Counted from the stretch's first letter, positions 1 to 9,444 are shown. The stretch is 64,000 nucleotides of DNA from Providencia alcalifaciens (GCA_025961275.1 JAOQNJ010000001.1:2129353-2193352); one strand, 5' to 3'. A program made the numbers and translations. The notes: generated by a model from the letters alone, not told the origin.

Positions 1-113
1 AGGCTATCGAAAAAGTAGCAACCATCTAAACATTGCTTTTCTCGTAGATAAGGCCCTAATGCAGCAAACTTCTTTAAATACCCACCATTAGAGTAATTAT
101 TAACTAAAGCCAT
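1..113 (-). CDS. crl: Crl, sigma-S holoenzyme assembly factor (N-terminal part, runs off window)
   Basis: Only the first 37 codons or so are inside the window, reading leftward from an ATG at 113. The translated start contains LKKFAALGPYLRE, which matches the start of enterobacterial Crl (LIKKFTALGPYIRE in E. coli). Crl binds sigma-S and promotes its association with core RNA polymerase in stationary phase. A good Shine-Dalgarno (AAGGAG) lies just upstream of the ATG. In E. coli crl is also the neighbour of frsA, which supports the call. The C-terminal two thirds lie outside the window, so integrity cannot be judged. Confidence 0.9.
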   Translation of the reverse strand, partial: MALVNNYSNGGYLKKFAALGPYLREKQCLDGCYFFDS

Positions 114-183
114 GTAAGGATCTCCTTTTTGAGAAGATCCCTTTTTAACAAAAGTTAAAAAATAATCAAGATATTAAATAAAA

Positions 184-1434
184 TTAAAGTATTTTACTTT
201 TCAACCAACTCGTAGTTTCACTTAGTGATTTTTGATAATTTTCGAAAACGGGTGTCGCAGGTAATGCTAATAAATGGCTATCCATTGAAGAACGCATAAT
301 AAGGTCTGACTCTTGTTTCGGGCTATAAATATCATTTTCCCAACAAACGGACATCATTGGAACATAACTACGTCGCCCTAAAAGCCCCTGATTTTTTAAT
401 GAATAACAGCTAAGTTCATGGCGTAATGCAGCACCATCAACATGATATATACCTAGACGGCTAGCAAAAACATCGAGCTCCATACGCGGAATATCACGCT
501 GATATTTATCTTCATGTAATAAGCTATGAACGATCGGTCCTAACACAGCGACTGCTTTTATTTTTTCCGGACACATATAAGCTAATCTTAAGGCAATATT
601 TGCACCAAAACGTAATCCAACAAGGCCAAAACGCGTATGATCAATCCATGGGATTGTATCTAATTGGCGAACTACCTGTTCATGCAATGTGCTTGTTTCT
701 TGAGATAGCTTATATTTAATTGAATAACCAATTGAAGGCATATCTAACGTCAACATAGCAATGCCAAGCGGTTCAAGATAATCACGAAAGTAGCGAGAGT
801 AATCAATTTGCAAACTATCAAGTGTTCCACAAACCATAACTGTAGGATAAGGACCTTGACCTGTCGAAGGGATATGCAAAAAACCACACACTTCTTTATT
901 ACCATCTACCTTAAATGATAATTTTTTTAATTTATAACGTGAAAATTGTGCAGCGCTATCATAAGCCTTACAAGCAAGCAAAACAGCTTGGCTAGCTAAT
1001 TCATCACCTTTGATAAAAGGATATGCCCCAAGACTGTATAAATTAGCTGCGTGTAGCCATGCCTCACTGGCTTTTTCACCCCTCTCAAATTGTAAGGCTT
1101 TTTGCTGCCAATGCATCGCTTGATGAGACCACTCAAAACACCAATTACCGCTACGATTGCCAATGACGGTATCGAGTAAATTTTTATCACTACGCTCAGC
1201 ATCGGTTACCGCAATTCGGCTCAGGACTTCCTCTATTTCTAAAGCATCAATACCACGCCAGATCCACAGTAATCGATTGATCATTCGATACCAACTGGCA
1301 TGATGAGCACCGCTTAATGCTGAATGGCTATTAATGATTGAGGAGGCATAGGCAGAGTAAGATACAAGTGTCGAAGTTTCAGTTTGCCTAACTTTTGGCT
1401 TGAACAGCTTTTCGGAAAGATTTTGTTGAGTCAT
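184..1434 (-). CDS. frsA: FrsA, alpha/beta-hydrolase-fold esterase-like protein
   Basis: A 416-residue protein starting MTQQNLSEKLFKP, collinear with E. coli FrsA (about 414 aa). It is an alpha/beta-hydrolase-fold protein reported to bind the glucose phosphotransferase enzyme IIA and to affect the balance of fermentation and respiration. The central GLRFGAN segment sits where hydrolases have a GxSxG nucleophile elbow. The serine is absent, as in E. coli FrsA, so this is family-typical rather than damage. It lies between gpt and crl, all on the minus strand, as in E. coli. A terminator separates it from gpt, so it is probably transcribed alone. Confidence 0.93.
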   Translation of the reverse strand: MTQQNLSEKLFKPKVRQTETSTLVSYSAYASSIINSHSALSGAHHASWYRMINRLLWIWRGIDALEIEEVLSRIAVTDAERSDKNLLDTVIGNRSGNWCFEWSHQAMHWQQKALQFERGEKASEAWLHAANLYSLGAYPFIKGDELASQAVLLACKAYDSAAQFSRYKLKKLSFKVDGNKEVCGFLHIPSTGQGPYPTVMVCGTLDSLQIDYSRYFRDYLEPLGIAMLTLDMPSIGYSIKYKLSQETSTLHEQVVRQLDTIPWIDHTRFGLVGLRFGANIALRLAYMCPEKIKAVAVLGPIVHSLLHEDKYQRDIPRMELDVFASRLGIYHVDGAALRHELSCYSLKNQGLLGRRSYVPMMSVCWENDIYSPKQESDLIMRSSMDSHLLALPATPVFENYQKSLSETTSWLKSKIL

Positions 1435-1459
1435 CCTGATAACCTGTTTGTTGGGCTTA

Positions 1460-1488
1460 AATTAAAAAGGGAACGCCGTAGCATTCCC
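1460..1488 (-). terminator. Rho-independent terminator of gpt
   Basis: Read on the minus strand there is an 8-bp stem GGGAATGC / GCGTTCCC with a TACG tetraloop, followed by TTTTTAATTT. It lies between the gpt stop and the frsA start, so the gpt transcript should end before frsA. Confidence 0.85.
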
Positions 1489-1617
1489 TCTATCATATCG
1501 TTTTACGCTTAATTTTATTAGGTAATAATATTTTCTGTATATAATATGAGGTAAGTACACAACTCATATTAGCGTTGTTTTAACCTTTAAGCATTATGGA
1601 TAACTCAAAACGACATT

Positions 1618-2082
1618 TTATTTGTCCTGATCACATAGAGGTGTCATAAATACAACCCCCATATCCCATGGCTGCTCAATCCAAGTGTCTTGTGGTATAT
1701 CAATGACATAATCATCGACTAATGGACGCCCAGCTGGTTTTGCAAAGATAGTGACAAAATGAGCTTTAGGGTACATATCACGAATTGCTTTCGCGGTACC
1801 TCCAGTGTCAACGAGGTCATCAATCACGATGAAGCCTTCACCATCACCTTCAGCGCGTTTAATGATATTCAAGTCACGCTGGTTATCATGGTCATAACTT
1901 GAAATACATACGGTATCAACATGACGAATACCTAGTTCACGTGCGAGGAGTGCACCTGGTACAAGGCCACCACGGCTAACCGCGATAATGCCAGTCCATT
2001 GGTCTACAGGTAATAAACGTTGTGCGAGTTTTCGGGCATGTATTTGCAACATATCCCACGTTACGACATATTTTTCGCTCAT
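1618..2082 (-). CDS. gpt: Xanthine-guanine phosphoribosyltransferase
   Basis: A 154-residue protein starting [19 protein letters not shown], nearly identical in outline to E. coli Gpt (152 aa). It salvages guanine, xanthine and hypoxanthine using PRPP and is membrane-associated in E. coli. The PRPP-binding loop is seen as [12 protein letters not shown]. The open frame extends further upstream (to 2208), but that extension has no family similarity and enters an ERIC-like repeat, so I place the start at 2082. The Shine-Dalgarno there is weak. It is followed by its own terminator and sits head to head with pepD. Confidence 0.95.
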   Translation of the reverse strand: MSEKYVVTWDMLQIHARKLAQRLLPVDQWTGIIAVSRGGLVPGALLARELGIRHVDTVCISSYDHDNQRDLNIIKRAEGDGEGFIVIDDLVDTGGTAKAIRDMYPKAHFVTIFAKPAGRPLVDDYVIDIPQDTWIEQPWDMGVVFMTPLCDQDK

Positions 2083-2211
2083 AAAATTCGGGTCCCGACT
2101 GCTGAGTAAAACTAAATGCGTCTTGCGGAAAAAAGGTTGCGCGAGATTATAGTGATTCAGCAAAGCAAAAACCAGCAAAAACAGAAGATGGAGATGAATT
2201 AATATCATTCC

Positions 2212-2289
2212 TACCCGTCATTCTTCGAGTTGCATGGTTAATGCATTCATCAAAAACCTACAAGCAATTCGAATTATTTTGGGCATATA
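2212..2289. repeat. ERIC element, internally deleted copy
   Basis: The ends read inward as TACCCGTCATTCTTCGAGTT and, from the other side, as TATGCCCAAAATAATTCGAA. These are the two termini of the enterobacterial repetitive intergenic consensus. The roughly 78-bp copy lacks most of the ERIC centre. It occupies part of the 485-bp gpt/pepD divergent intergenic region. The rest of that region (2290-2567) holds the pepD promoter, which I cannot place, and an 11-bp inverted repeat (2387-2397 with 2507-2517) of unknown meaning. Confidence 0.75.
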
Positions 2290-2567
2290 CACTGACTATT
2301 TATAACAATAAAGTGTATGCTGAGAAAACTAACAGTGTGGCCTGAACATCTACGCCACGCCTTTTAAGCCTAATAATTAGAGTCCGTTAACCTTTTGTAC
2401 TTATTTTGCAGTAATTTGTTGAGTATTAGTTCTAAAACGCTGGGTCTATTTGTGCTTACTAATATATTTATTTATGGCCAAAGAGCTCTTCACAAAAACT
2501 GTCTCCCAAAAGGTTAATAGGCTCTAGCAAAAACAGATAAAACTAAGGTCGTTTAAGGAGATTCAAC

Positions 2568-4028
2568 GTGTCTGAACTAGCTAAACTGTCACCACAGCCA
2601 TTATGGGATATTTTTGCCAAAATTTGTTCAATTCCCCATCCTTCCTATCACGAAGAAGCTCTTGCAACACATATTATCGAATGGTCGAAACAAAAAGGGT
2701 TTCATGTAGAACGTGACCAAGTTGGTAATATTTTGATCCGTAAGCCTGCAACTTCAGGTTATGAAAACCGTAAAGCCGTTGTTCTGCAAGCTCACTTAGA
2801 TATGGTTCCACAAAAGAATAATGATACTGAGCATGATTTTACCAAAGATCCTATCCGTCCTTATGTTAATGGCGAGTGGGTAACTGCTGAAGGCACCACT
2901 CTGGGTGCTGATAACGGTATTGGTATGGCATCTGCTCTTGCTGTTCTTGCAGATGATAGCCTTGAACACGGGCCATTAGAAGTGTTGTTGACCATGACAG
3001 AAGAGACTGGCATGGATGGCGCTTTCGGCTTACAAGCTGGATGGCTACAAGCAGACATTCTGATCAACACTGACTCAGAGGAAGAAGGCGAAATCTACAT
3101 GGGTTGTGCTGGTGGTGTCGATTTTACAACAACATTTGACTTAAGCCGTGAAGCATTACCACAAGGTTATAAAACCTTCACCATGACATTGAAAGGCTTA
3201 AAAGGTGGGCACTCAGGTGGTGATGTCCATTTAGGTTTAGGTAATGCAAATAAATTGTTAGCACGCTTTGTTGCGGGTCATGCAGAAGATCTGAGCCTGA
3301 AATTATTGGAATTCACTGGTGGTACAGTGCGTAATGCTATTCCACGTGAAGGCCATGTCATTATCGCCGTTCCTACGGATAAAGTTGCTGAATTAACCAC
3401 ATTGAGAGCGCGTTACGAAGGCATTTTACAAAATGAATTATCTGTCGTTGAACCAAACGTCGTTCTACTTTTAGAAGAAACACCAACTGAATTAAAAGCG
3501 ATTACTGATGAATGTCAGAAGCGCTTTATTTTCTTTTTAAATGCGGCACCGAATGGCGTGATCCGTATGAGCGATGTGGCTAAAGGAGTGGTCGAGACAT
3601 CCCTCAATGAAGGTGTTGTCACCATGACTGAAGATAAAGCAGAAATAATCTTCTTGGTACGATCTTTAATTGATAGTGGCAAAAATTATGTTGTTAATAT
3701 GCTGACATCTATTAGTCAATTAGCACAAGCAAAATACCGTACAGAAGGTAGCTATCCAGGATGGCAGCCTGATGCTGATTCACCCGTTATGCATTTAGTC
3801 AGTGAAACCTATCAAAAACTATTTGGCAAAACTCCGAATGTCATGGTGATCCACGCGGGTCTTGAGTGTGGTTTATTCAAAAAACCTTATCCTGACATGG
3901 ATATGGTATCTATTGGGCCAACCATCCGTGGGGCACACTCACCAGACGAAAGAGTACATATTGCCAGCGTTGGCGAATATTGGAAGTTACTGACTGCTGT
4001 TTTAAAGGCGATCCCAGTTAAGAACTAA
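2568..4028 (+). CDS. pepD: Aminoacyl-histidine dipeptidase (peptidase D)
   Basis: A 486-residue cytosolic M20-type zinc dipeptidase that cleaves Xaa-His dipeptides such as carnosine. It aligns end to end with E. coli PepD (485 aa). Metal-binding and catalytic segments are visible: QAHLDMVPQ, GADNGIGMA, MTEETGMDGA and the C-terminal IHAGLECGLF. The start is a GTG at 2568 preceded by a strong TAAGGAG, so the alternative codon is real. It ends at a hairpin terminator shared with the convergent dinB. Confidence 0.96.
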   Translation: MSELAKLSPQPLWDIFAKICSIPHPSYHEEALATHIIEWSKQKGFHVERDQVGNILIRKPATSGYENRKAVVLQAHLDMVPQKNNDTEHDFTKDPIRPYVNGEWVTAEGTTLGADNGIGMASALAVLADDSLEHGPLEVLLTMTEETGMDGAFGLQAGWLQADILINTDSEEEGEIYMGCAGGVDFTTTFDLSREALPQGYKTFTMTLKGLKGGHSGGDVHLGLGNANKLLARFVAGHAEDLSLKLLEFTGGTVRNAIPREGHVIIAVPTDKVAELTTLRARYEGILQNELSVVEPNVVLLLEETPTELKAITDECQKRFIFFLNAAPNGVIRMSDVAKGVVETSLNEGVVTMTEDKAEIIFLVRSLIDSGKNYVVNMLTSISQLAQAKYRTEGSYPGWQPDADSPVMHLVSETYQKLFGKTPNVMVIHAGLECGLFKKPYPDMDMVSIGPTIRGAHSPDERVHIASVGEYWKLLTAVLKAIPVKN

Positions 4029-4056
4029 CCATAGTTAGTTTCAATATAACGATGAT

Positions 4057-4090
4057 AAACACCCATTCTAAATGATGGGTGTTTTTTATT
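4057..4090 (+). terminator. Rho-independent terminator of pepD
   Basis: The stem AACACCCAT / ATGGGTGTT with a short loop is followed by TTTTTATT on the plus strand. It sits in the 61-bp gap between the convergent pepD and dinB and directly abuts the dinB stop codon. Confidence 0.85.
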
Positions 4091-5145
4091 TAAAGCTCTA
4101 GTAATAACTGCCTTTCGATCTGCGGACTTTGCAATGTGACATGTAATCCAACTAACCTTACACCACGTTCTTCGCGCCGATGCTCCCATACTTGCTTAGC
4201 CAAGAAGATCAAATCTTGTTTATTCAGTATTGGATAAACATGTTCCTGAGTTGTTTGCTGAAAGTCATTGAATTTAATTTTAACGCCTTGGCGGGCAATA
4301 CGTAGGTCAGGTTTTACTTTTGTTAAACGAACTTCAAGTTCTTCATATAGCTCATTAAGCAAAGGTAAGCACTGTTCCCAATGGTGAATATCTTCAGCTA
4401 ATGTTCGTTCGACTCCTACTGATTTTCGGAGCCTATCCGGATTGATAGGTCGTTCATCAATACCATGACAGCGTTCCCACAGTATCTGTCCAAATTTCCC
4501 CATGTTTTTTATCAAACTCACCACATCATACTGTTGCACATCTGCACAGGTTTCTAACCCCATATCTAACAGTTTTTGCGCAGTGACTTTCCCAACCCCA
4601 GGAATTTTGTTGAGAGGTAATGAGAGCACAAATTCCGCCATATTTTGCGGCGTGATCACATATTGCCCATTAGGTTTATTCAGATCGGAGGCTATTTTGG
4701 CTAAAAATTTTATTGGGGCTATCCCCGCTGATGCCGTGAGTTGTAATTCATCAAAAATCTGCTGGCGAATAGTTTGAGCAATCAGTGTCGCGGAGCCGTG
4801 ATAATGATCACTATCGCTGACATCTAAATAGGCCTCATCCAAAGAAAGCGGCTCAATGAGGTCGGTATAACGGGAAAGGATTTTCCGAATGTGTAAAGAG
4901 GTTTCTTTATAGAGAGCCATTCGCCCCGGAACGACTTTCAAGTGTGGGCAAAGCCTTAAGGCAACCGCCGTCGACATGGCGCTGTGTACACCATAGCGCC
5001 TCGCTTCGTAGTTAGCAGTACTAATGACGCCACGACGATCAGCACTTCCACCCACCGCGATTGGTACGTTGCGGAGGCTAGGATCATCTCGCATTTCTAT
5101 CGCTGCATAAAAGCAGTCCATATCAATATGAATTATTTTACGCAC
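4090..5145 (-). CDS. dinB: DNA polymerase IV (Y-family translesion polymerase)
   Basis: A 351-residue Y-family polymerase for error-prone lesion bypass and SOS-associated mutagenesis. The first catalytic aspartate lies in [12 protein letters not shown], and the second acidic pair is in [10 protein letters not shown] near residue 103. A helix-hairpin-helix type segment ([12 protein letters not shown]) and the little-finger domain follow. The C-terminus QLLLEL is the beta-clamp-binding motif, equivalent to QLVLGL in E. coli. Length equals E. coli DinB. A LexA box lies just upstream, so SOS control is expected. Confidence 0.96.
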   Translation of the reverse strand: MRKIIHIDMDCFYAAIEMRDDPSLRNVPIAVGGSADRRGVISTANYEARRYGVHSAMSTAVALRLCPHLKVVPGRMALYKETSLHIRKILSRYTDLIEPLSLDEAYLDVSDSDHYHGSATLIAQTIRQQIFDELQLTASAGIAPIKFLAKIASDLNKPNGQYVITPQNMAEFVLSLPLNKIPGVGKVTAQKLLDMGLETCADVQQYDVVSLIKNMGKFGQILWERCHGIDERPINPDRLRKSVGVERTLAEDIHHWEQCLPLLNELYEELEVRLTKVKPDLRIARQGVKIKFNDFQQTTQEHVYPILNKQDLIFLAKQVWEHRREERGVRLVGLHVTLQSPQIERQLLLEL

Positions 5146-5166
5146 AGCAAGCTCACATTAATAAAT

Positions 5167-5186
5167 AACTGATTAAATATACAGTA
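5167..5186 (-). promoter_or_regulatory. LexA (SOS) box upstream of dinB
   Basis: On the minus strand the sequence reads TACTGTATATTTAATCAGTT. This fits the LexA operator CTGT-N8-ACAG with one mismatch (TCAG for ACAG) and the usual AT-rich centre. Its edge is about 22 bp from the dinB start codon, a position where bound LexA would block transcription. Confidence 0.85.
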
Positions 5187-5251
5187 TATAAATAAAACCT
5201 GCAATTTAGAGGATGCTGACTATCACGCTATTTTTAACATTAAGCTATAAA

Positions 5252-5270
5252 GATAAAAATAATTATCATT
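5252..5270 (+). promoter_or_regulatory. Fur-like box upstream of the TonB-dependent receptor
   Basis: GATAAAAATAATTATCATT matches 14 of 19 positions of the Fur consensus GATAATGATAATCATTATC by my hand count. It is 75 bp upstream of the receptor start. Iron-repressed expression is therefore expected (inference). Confidence 0.65.
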
Positions 5271-5344
5271 TTCATTACCCGATAAGCCAACTCAAAACGA
5301 CTTATAGTGGTTACTTATAAAATAGGTCAATTATTGGGATCATA

Positions 5345-7633
5345 ATGAAAAAAAATTATACGGTGTTATTAAAAACACATAAGCTCCCCCTCACTCTATT
5401 AGCAGAGATAAACCGTCTTTCTCTCGCTAGCTTGCTGATTGCTGCAACGACAACATACGCATTTGGGGAAAAGTCTTCTGATACAGATAAATTACAGAAA
5501 CAGCAAGATGATTCAGTACTATTTCCGGCTTTATCGGTTGTTGGGGATTTAGATACCAGTGTTGGTGCAGGAAGCTCAGTACTTAAATTGAAAGATATCG
5601 AGCGGATACAAGCTAATAACATCGCGGAATTAGTCGATCAACTCCCCGGTGTTTCATCGTCGGGTTCGCCTCGCCCAGGGGGACAAACACTCAATATTTG
5701 GGGAATGGGCGACATGGAGGATGTCAAAGTCACCCTCGACGATGCGCCAAAAGGTTTTGAAAAATATCGCCAAGGTTCCATCTTCATTGAACCTGAATTG
5801 ATTAAACGTATAGATGTCGATAAAGGTCCACACAATATCATGGATGGTAATGGTGGCTTTGGTGGAACAGTTAAAATCACTACCAAAGACGCTGAAGATT
5901 TGCTGCAAGAGGATCAAAATTTCGGTGCGATGTTGAAGTACAGCTATCATACTAATGATCGACAAAATATTTATAGCTCAGCGTTATACGGTAAAACCCT
6001 CAATGGTGTTGCCGATGGCTTATTGTATGTCAGTAAGCGTGAAGGTAATGATCTACGTCAACCAGATAGTACTCGATTTGGCTTTTCTCAATCCGATCAG
6101 TTGTCATACCTACTTAAAACCAATATTTACCTCAATGATCAGCATACTTTAAGCCTATCGGCTATGCGCTCTGAGTCCGATAATCTGGTTCCTTGGGCTG
6201 CTAAGCGTGATGAGCTTGCGACACCAACCAAGTCAGAAATTGACCAATATGGTTATGATGGTGCAGTCAAACGTAAATTAGTTCAACGTGACCAGCAAGA
6301 TCAAAACTACAGTATAAAATGGAATTATATCCCTGAGGGCAGTGATTGGATTAATCTCACGACAACCTATGCATGGTCAAAAACCAAACAACATGATACC
6401 CGCCCTGAAAATGCCTCGAAGTACCTATCCGCAAGTCTTGGCAATAAAAGTTGGGTTAATTATACGGACCAACTGTTTGATATTCATAATGAAAGTGTAT
6501 TTGATACTGGTAGGTTAGAACATCAATTAACAATTGGCGCACGTTGGAACAAAAACGACCGCAGTGTTCTAATGTTTGATGCAGGCAAAATTAAAAACCC
6601 ACAATATAATTATGGCTATTTTCAACCACAATATATGCCCGCAGGTATTCAAGAAACAACGAGTACATACATTCAAGATGCTATTACTTGGCGTAGTTTC
6701 ACAGTTACGCCAGTTGTGCGTTATGATTATGTCCAAAATAAGGGAAAAGGTAATCTTGCCGCAATCTACACGGAAAAAGATCCACTGATGGGACATGACT
6801 ACCGACCGGTTACCTACAGTGGCATTTCACCTCATTTAGGTCTTCTTTGGAAAACAACCCCTAACCTCACTTTATTTGCTGATATTAGTCGTACATGGCG
6901 TGCTCCTGTCGTTGATGAACAATATGAAGTGCAATTCTCTCAAAGTAATGTTACGGGAAGTAGTCGAGAACTTGGTAAGGAACGCATGGACGGGATCCGT
7001 TTAGGTGCAATCTTCGATTTTGACGAAGTCGCACAAGCGGATGATCAATTACAAATTCGCACCACACTATTTCGTAACAAAGGTAAGGATGAAATATTCC
7101 GTCGCCGTGGTGAAATTTGTGAAGAAAAGAAAAATGGCACTGGAAAGTGTAGCGGCCCATTGTCTAACTATCGTAATTTACCGGGGTACACTATTGAAGG
7201 CTTAGAAATTGAGCTGTTTTATGATAGCCCTAATGTTTTCGGAAAAATGGCGTATTCTGCAATAAAAGGTGAGCGTGATGCTTCGCCTCGTGATCCTTGG
7301 TTTGGTCAAAAAACATGGATAGCAGAGATCCCACCTGACACTTTACATGTGATGCTAGGTTACAAATTCCCACAATGGAATGCGAACTTTGGTATTACAG
7401 GCGACTTTGTTGGCCATCAAGTACGTTCACCCGCAGATAGAGATCCTATCGCTGTCTACTGGCAATATCCAAAGTCTAAAGGTTACTCACTTTATGGTGC
7501 TTTTGTGCAATGGAAACCGGAGTTTGTCGATAATACCGATGTTAGACTTACCGTCACTAATATCTTTGAACAAGATTACTATCCATATTTGACAATCAAA
7601 CAAAATGATAATAATTATTATTTTTGTTTATGA
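5345..7633 (+). CDS. TonB-dependent outer-membrane receptor (haem/haemoprotein family type)
   Basis: A 762-residue outer-membrane receptor. It has a long signal-peptide region (about residues 1-41), a TonB-box-like stretch (FPALSVVGD), a plug domain (about 70-190, with IAELVDQLPGV and IDVDKGPHNIMDGNGGFGG) and a 22-strand barrel. The plug style and the VTNIFEQDYYPYL segment resemble haemoglobin/haemophore receptors; the ligand is not provable from sequence. There is no N-terminal signalling domain although a sigma factor follows. The last dozen residues after YYPYL are atypical: the usual final beta-strand ending in Phe is missing and is replaced by AT-rich Fur-box-like DNA. Its stop overlaps the sigma-factor ATG. 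Confidence 0.85.
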   Translation: MKKNYTVLLKTHKLPLTLLAEINRLSLASLLIAATTTYAFGEKSSDTDKLQKQQDDSVLFPALSVVGDLDTSVGAGSSVLKLKDIERIQANNIAELVDQLPGVSSSGSPRPGGQTLNIWGMGDMEDVKVTLDDAPKGFEKYRQGSIFIEPELIKRIDVDKGPHNIMDGNGGFGGTVKITTKDAEDLLQEDQNFGAMLKYSYHTNDRQNIYSSALYGKTLNGVADGLLYVSKREGNDLRQPDSTRFGFSQSDQLSYLLKTNIYLNDQHTLSLSAMRSESDNLVPWAAKRDELATPTKSEIDQYGYDGAVKRKLVQRDQQDQNYSIKWNYIPEGSDWINLTTTYAWSKTKQHDTRPENASKYLSASLGNKSWVNYTDQLFDIHNESVFDTGRLEHQLTIGARWNKNDRSVLMFDAGKIKNPQYNYGYFQPQYMPAGIQETTSTYIQDAITWRSFTVTPVVRYDYVQNKGKGNLAAIYTEKDPLMGHDYRPVTYSGISPHLGLLWKTTPNLTLFADISRTWRAPVVDEQYEVQFSQSNVTGSSRELGKERMDGIRLGAIFDFDEVAQADDQLQIRTTLFRNKGKDEIFRRRGEICEEKKNGTGKCSGPLSNYRNLPGYTIEGLEIELFYDSPNVFGKMAYSAIKGERDASPRDPWFGQKTWIAEIPPDTLHVMLGYKFPQWNANFGITGDFVGHQVRSPADRDPIAVYWQYPKSKGYSLYGAFVQWKPEFVDNTDVRLTVTNIFEQDYYPYLTIKQNDNNYYFCL
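7607..7625 (+). promoter_or_regulatory. Possible Fur-like box inside the receptor 3' end
   Basis: GATAATAATTATTATTTTT matches about 14 of 19 Fur consensus positions by hand count and lies 5 bp upstream of the sigma-factor ATG. It is coding sequence for the odd receptor C-terminus. AT-rich DNA can match by chance, so this is tentative. Confidence 0.4.
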
Positions 7634-8142
7634 AAATATACATTACCCTAGCAGAAAACAGTTCTAGCACGGAAGAAAGTCAACTTTACCATCAATACGC
7701 CCCTAACCTATATCGCTATATTCTAGCAAGAACCCCCGATACCGACATTGCAGATGAAATTTTGCATGATGTTTTTGTTCATACAATTGAAACATTTCGC
7801 TGCCAAACTCTACGGTTTCCAAAAGCCTACATGTACACACTTGCGCAGCGTAATATTGTCAATTTTTATCGCCGACGAAAAATCGAAGCTCATTATCAAA
7901 ATTTGCTCATTGAGCCTGAACAAGTGTGGCACTTAGAAACACAGTTAGTAGTAGAAGAACAATTGTTTTTGATATCAGAGCAACTTGGCAAATTACCTGA
8001 AAAAATGGAGCGAGCCTATTTATTAGCTCAACTTGAAGGGATGTCTTACAGGCAAATCGGATTAGAGCTAAATGTCAGTTCAAATTCAATTAAGTACTAC
8101 TTACAAACGGCTCGGAAAGCATTAGAAAAAGAGTTCAATTAA
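7630..8142 (+). CDS. ECF-type RNA polymerase sigma factor (FecI/HasI-like)
   Basis: A 170-residue sigma-70 family protein of ECF size. Region 2 is seen around residues 20-75 (YHQYAPNLYRYILARTP, ADEILHDVFVHTIETF, RNIVNFYRRRK). Region 4 is at about 115-165 (LPEKMERAYLLAQLEGMSYRQIG, then SSNSIKYYLQTARKAL). The ATG at 7630 overlaps the receptor stop (ATGA), suggesting translational coupling; there is no good separate Shine-Dalgarno. Such sigma factors normally drive iron-transport genes and work with a FecR-type anti-sigma. None is present next to it, and the adjacent receptor lacks a signalling domain. Confidence 0.85.
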   Translation: MKIYITLAENSSSTEESQLYHQYAPNLYRYILARTPDTDIADEILHDVFVHTIETFRCQTLRFPKAYMYTLAQRNIVNFYRRRKIEAHYQNLLIEPEQVWHLETQLVVEEQLFLISEQLGKLPEKMERAYLLAQLEGMSYRQIGLELNVSSNSIKYYLQTARKALEKEFN

Positions 8143-8194
8143 ATGAATTCAACTTATTGATATAATTATTATAGGTAATGGGTAGGGTAAAATT

Positions 8195-9099
8195 ATGACA
8201 CCAAGTATCAAAAAAGGGATGGCTATCAGCTTACTTATACTTGCTAGCCACAGTGCATTTGCTCACTCACCACAGATTGTTGCTCATCGAGCGGGGACAG
8301 GAGATGCACCAGAGAATACGCTTTATGCTATTGAATTGGCGAAAAAGAATCATGCTGATGCAATTTGGTTAACAGTGCAACTTTCTAAAGATAATCAGAT
8401 CGTTTTATACAGGCCGAGCGATCTCGATTCACTCACTGATAAAAATGGAAGTATCTCTGATTATTCAGCGCAACAACTCAGTAAAATCGATGCTGCTTAT
8501 CAATTTAATAAAAAGAATAATCTGCAATTACCTACCCAAGAAATAACCATTCCTACCCTCGAAACTGTACTCAAAAAGTATCCTGATACCGAATTTTATA
8601 TTGATTTAAAATCACCTGATGCCTCACCTGATATTCAAGCAAAAGCCATTTTTGAATTACTCTCAAAGCATAATGCTTTTAAAAATACCCGATTTTATTC
8701 AACTAATGATGATTTCATACAAGCACTTGCTAAGTATTCAAACAAAATAAATACCTTTGAAGTCGTGATGAAACACGCACCCTATTAGCTAATAGCACAA
8801 TGAGTCATCAGTGTGAGCCATTGAACCAAACAACTGAAAAGCAATCAGTCCGTTGGTATGGATTTGAATTACATCGTAAAGTTGAAGTTGTCGAGCGTTA
8901 TACTCTTGGGGAAGCTCGCTCGCCAGCCACGTTGTCTTGGGATAAAGAAGCGATTGATTGCTTTAGGCAACATGGAGATGCTTATATTGTTTTATTTGGC
9001 GTAAATAGTCCGAGTGATTATCAGTTCGCAAAAGAAATTGGCGCTGATGCAGTGATGGTCGATTCGCCAAAAACATTTAATCAGCAAGCAATTAAATAA
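8195..9099 (+). pseudogene. Glycerophosphodiester phosphodiesterase family protein, frameshifted
   Basis: The first part (8195-8788) begins with a signal peptide (cut near AFA-H) and the GDPD motif IVAHRAGTGDAPENT, then FYIDLKSP. The second part continues in another frame (LLANSTMSHQCEP to GADAVMVDSP), which is the C-terminal half of the same TIM-barrel enzyme. The frames join if one C is restored at 8764: GTC-CGT-GAT gives V-R-D followed by ETRTLLANSTM. Intact it would be about 300 residues, a secreted enzyme hydrolysing glycerophosphodiesters. As it stands the reading frame stops at 8788, removing C-terminal barrel strands. It lies 50 bp behind the sigma-factor gene. Confidence 0.85.
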
Positions 9100-9146
9100 T
9101 AGTCTTTCACTAACTCACTATCTATCGTACCCCTAGATATAAAGAA

Positions 9147-9179
9147 GCCTCTCAGATTATTTTATTAAAACTGAGAGGC
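9147..9179 (-). terminator. Rho-independent terminator of the nqr operon
   Basis: The 9-bp stem GCCTCTCAG / CTGAGAGGC has an AT-rich loop and is followed on the minus strand by TTCTTTAT. It lies just beyond nqrM, and between it and the convergent phosphodiesterase pseudogene. Confidence 0.75.
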
Positions 9180-9204
9180 GTTAAAATCATCTTTTATTAA
9201 CGGC

Positions 9205-9432
9205 TTAAATTATCCGATTCTGCTCTAATATCTTTTGTCGCGCATCCTCACGCGCCATACGTTTTTTACGTGCATCGCAAGGTTCAGGGCAGTCACACGC
9301 TTTCTCAACTCCAATGCTTTTTAAACCACCGCAACTACCTTGAATACTTTTACGCTTAATGATGTATCCAAGTGACATGAATAGAAATGCCAGTAAGAAC
9401 AGGACGAAAGCTGCAATAAAAACCTCTATCAT
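9205..9432 (-). CDS. nqrM: NqrM, Na+-NQR maturation factor
   Basis: A 75-residue membrane protein with one N-terminal transmembrane helix (about 4-27) followed by a cysteine-rich cytoplasmic tail: CGG at about 34 and CDCPEPCD at about 46. This is the DUF539/NqrM family, needed to insert the iron centre held between NqrD and NqrE. It is the last gene of the nqr-apbE operon, 12 bp after apbE, as in other gamma-proteobacteria. A terminator follows. Confidence 0.93.
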   Translation of the reverse strand: MIEVFIAAFVLFLLAFLFMSLGYIIKRKSIQGSCGGLKSIGVEKACDCPEPCDARKKRMAREDARQKILEQNRII

Positions 9433-9444
9433 TTTATTACCCTC

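Noticed and set aside
184..1434. FrsA missing its catalytic serine as a loss of function
   Set aside because: The GxRxG elbow without serine is also found in E. coli FrsA, so it is normal for the family.
2083..2208. N-terminal 42-residue extension of Gpt
   Set aside because: It is not conserved in the family and the conserved start MSEK at 2082 gives the normal length.
2387..2517. Eleven-base inverted repeat (TTAACCTTTTG / CAAAAGGTTAA) in the gpt/pepD gap
   Set aside because: The 109-bp separation and AT-rich context make a chance match likely; no operator family fits.
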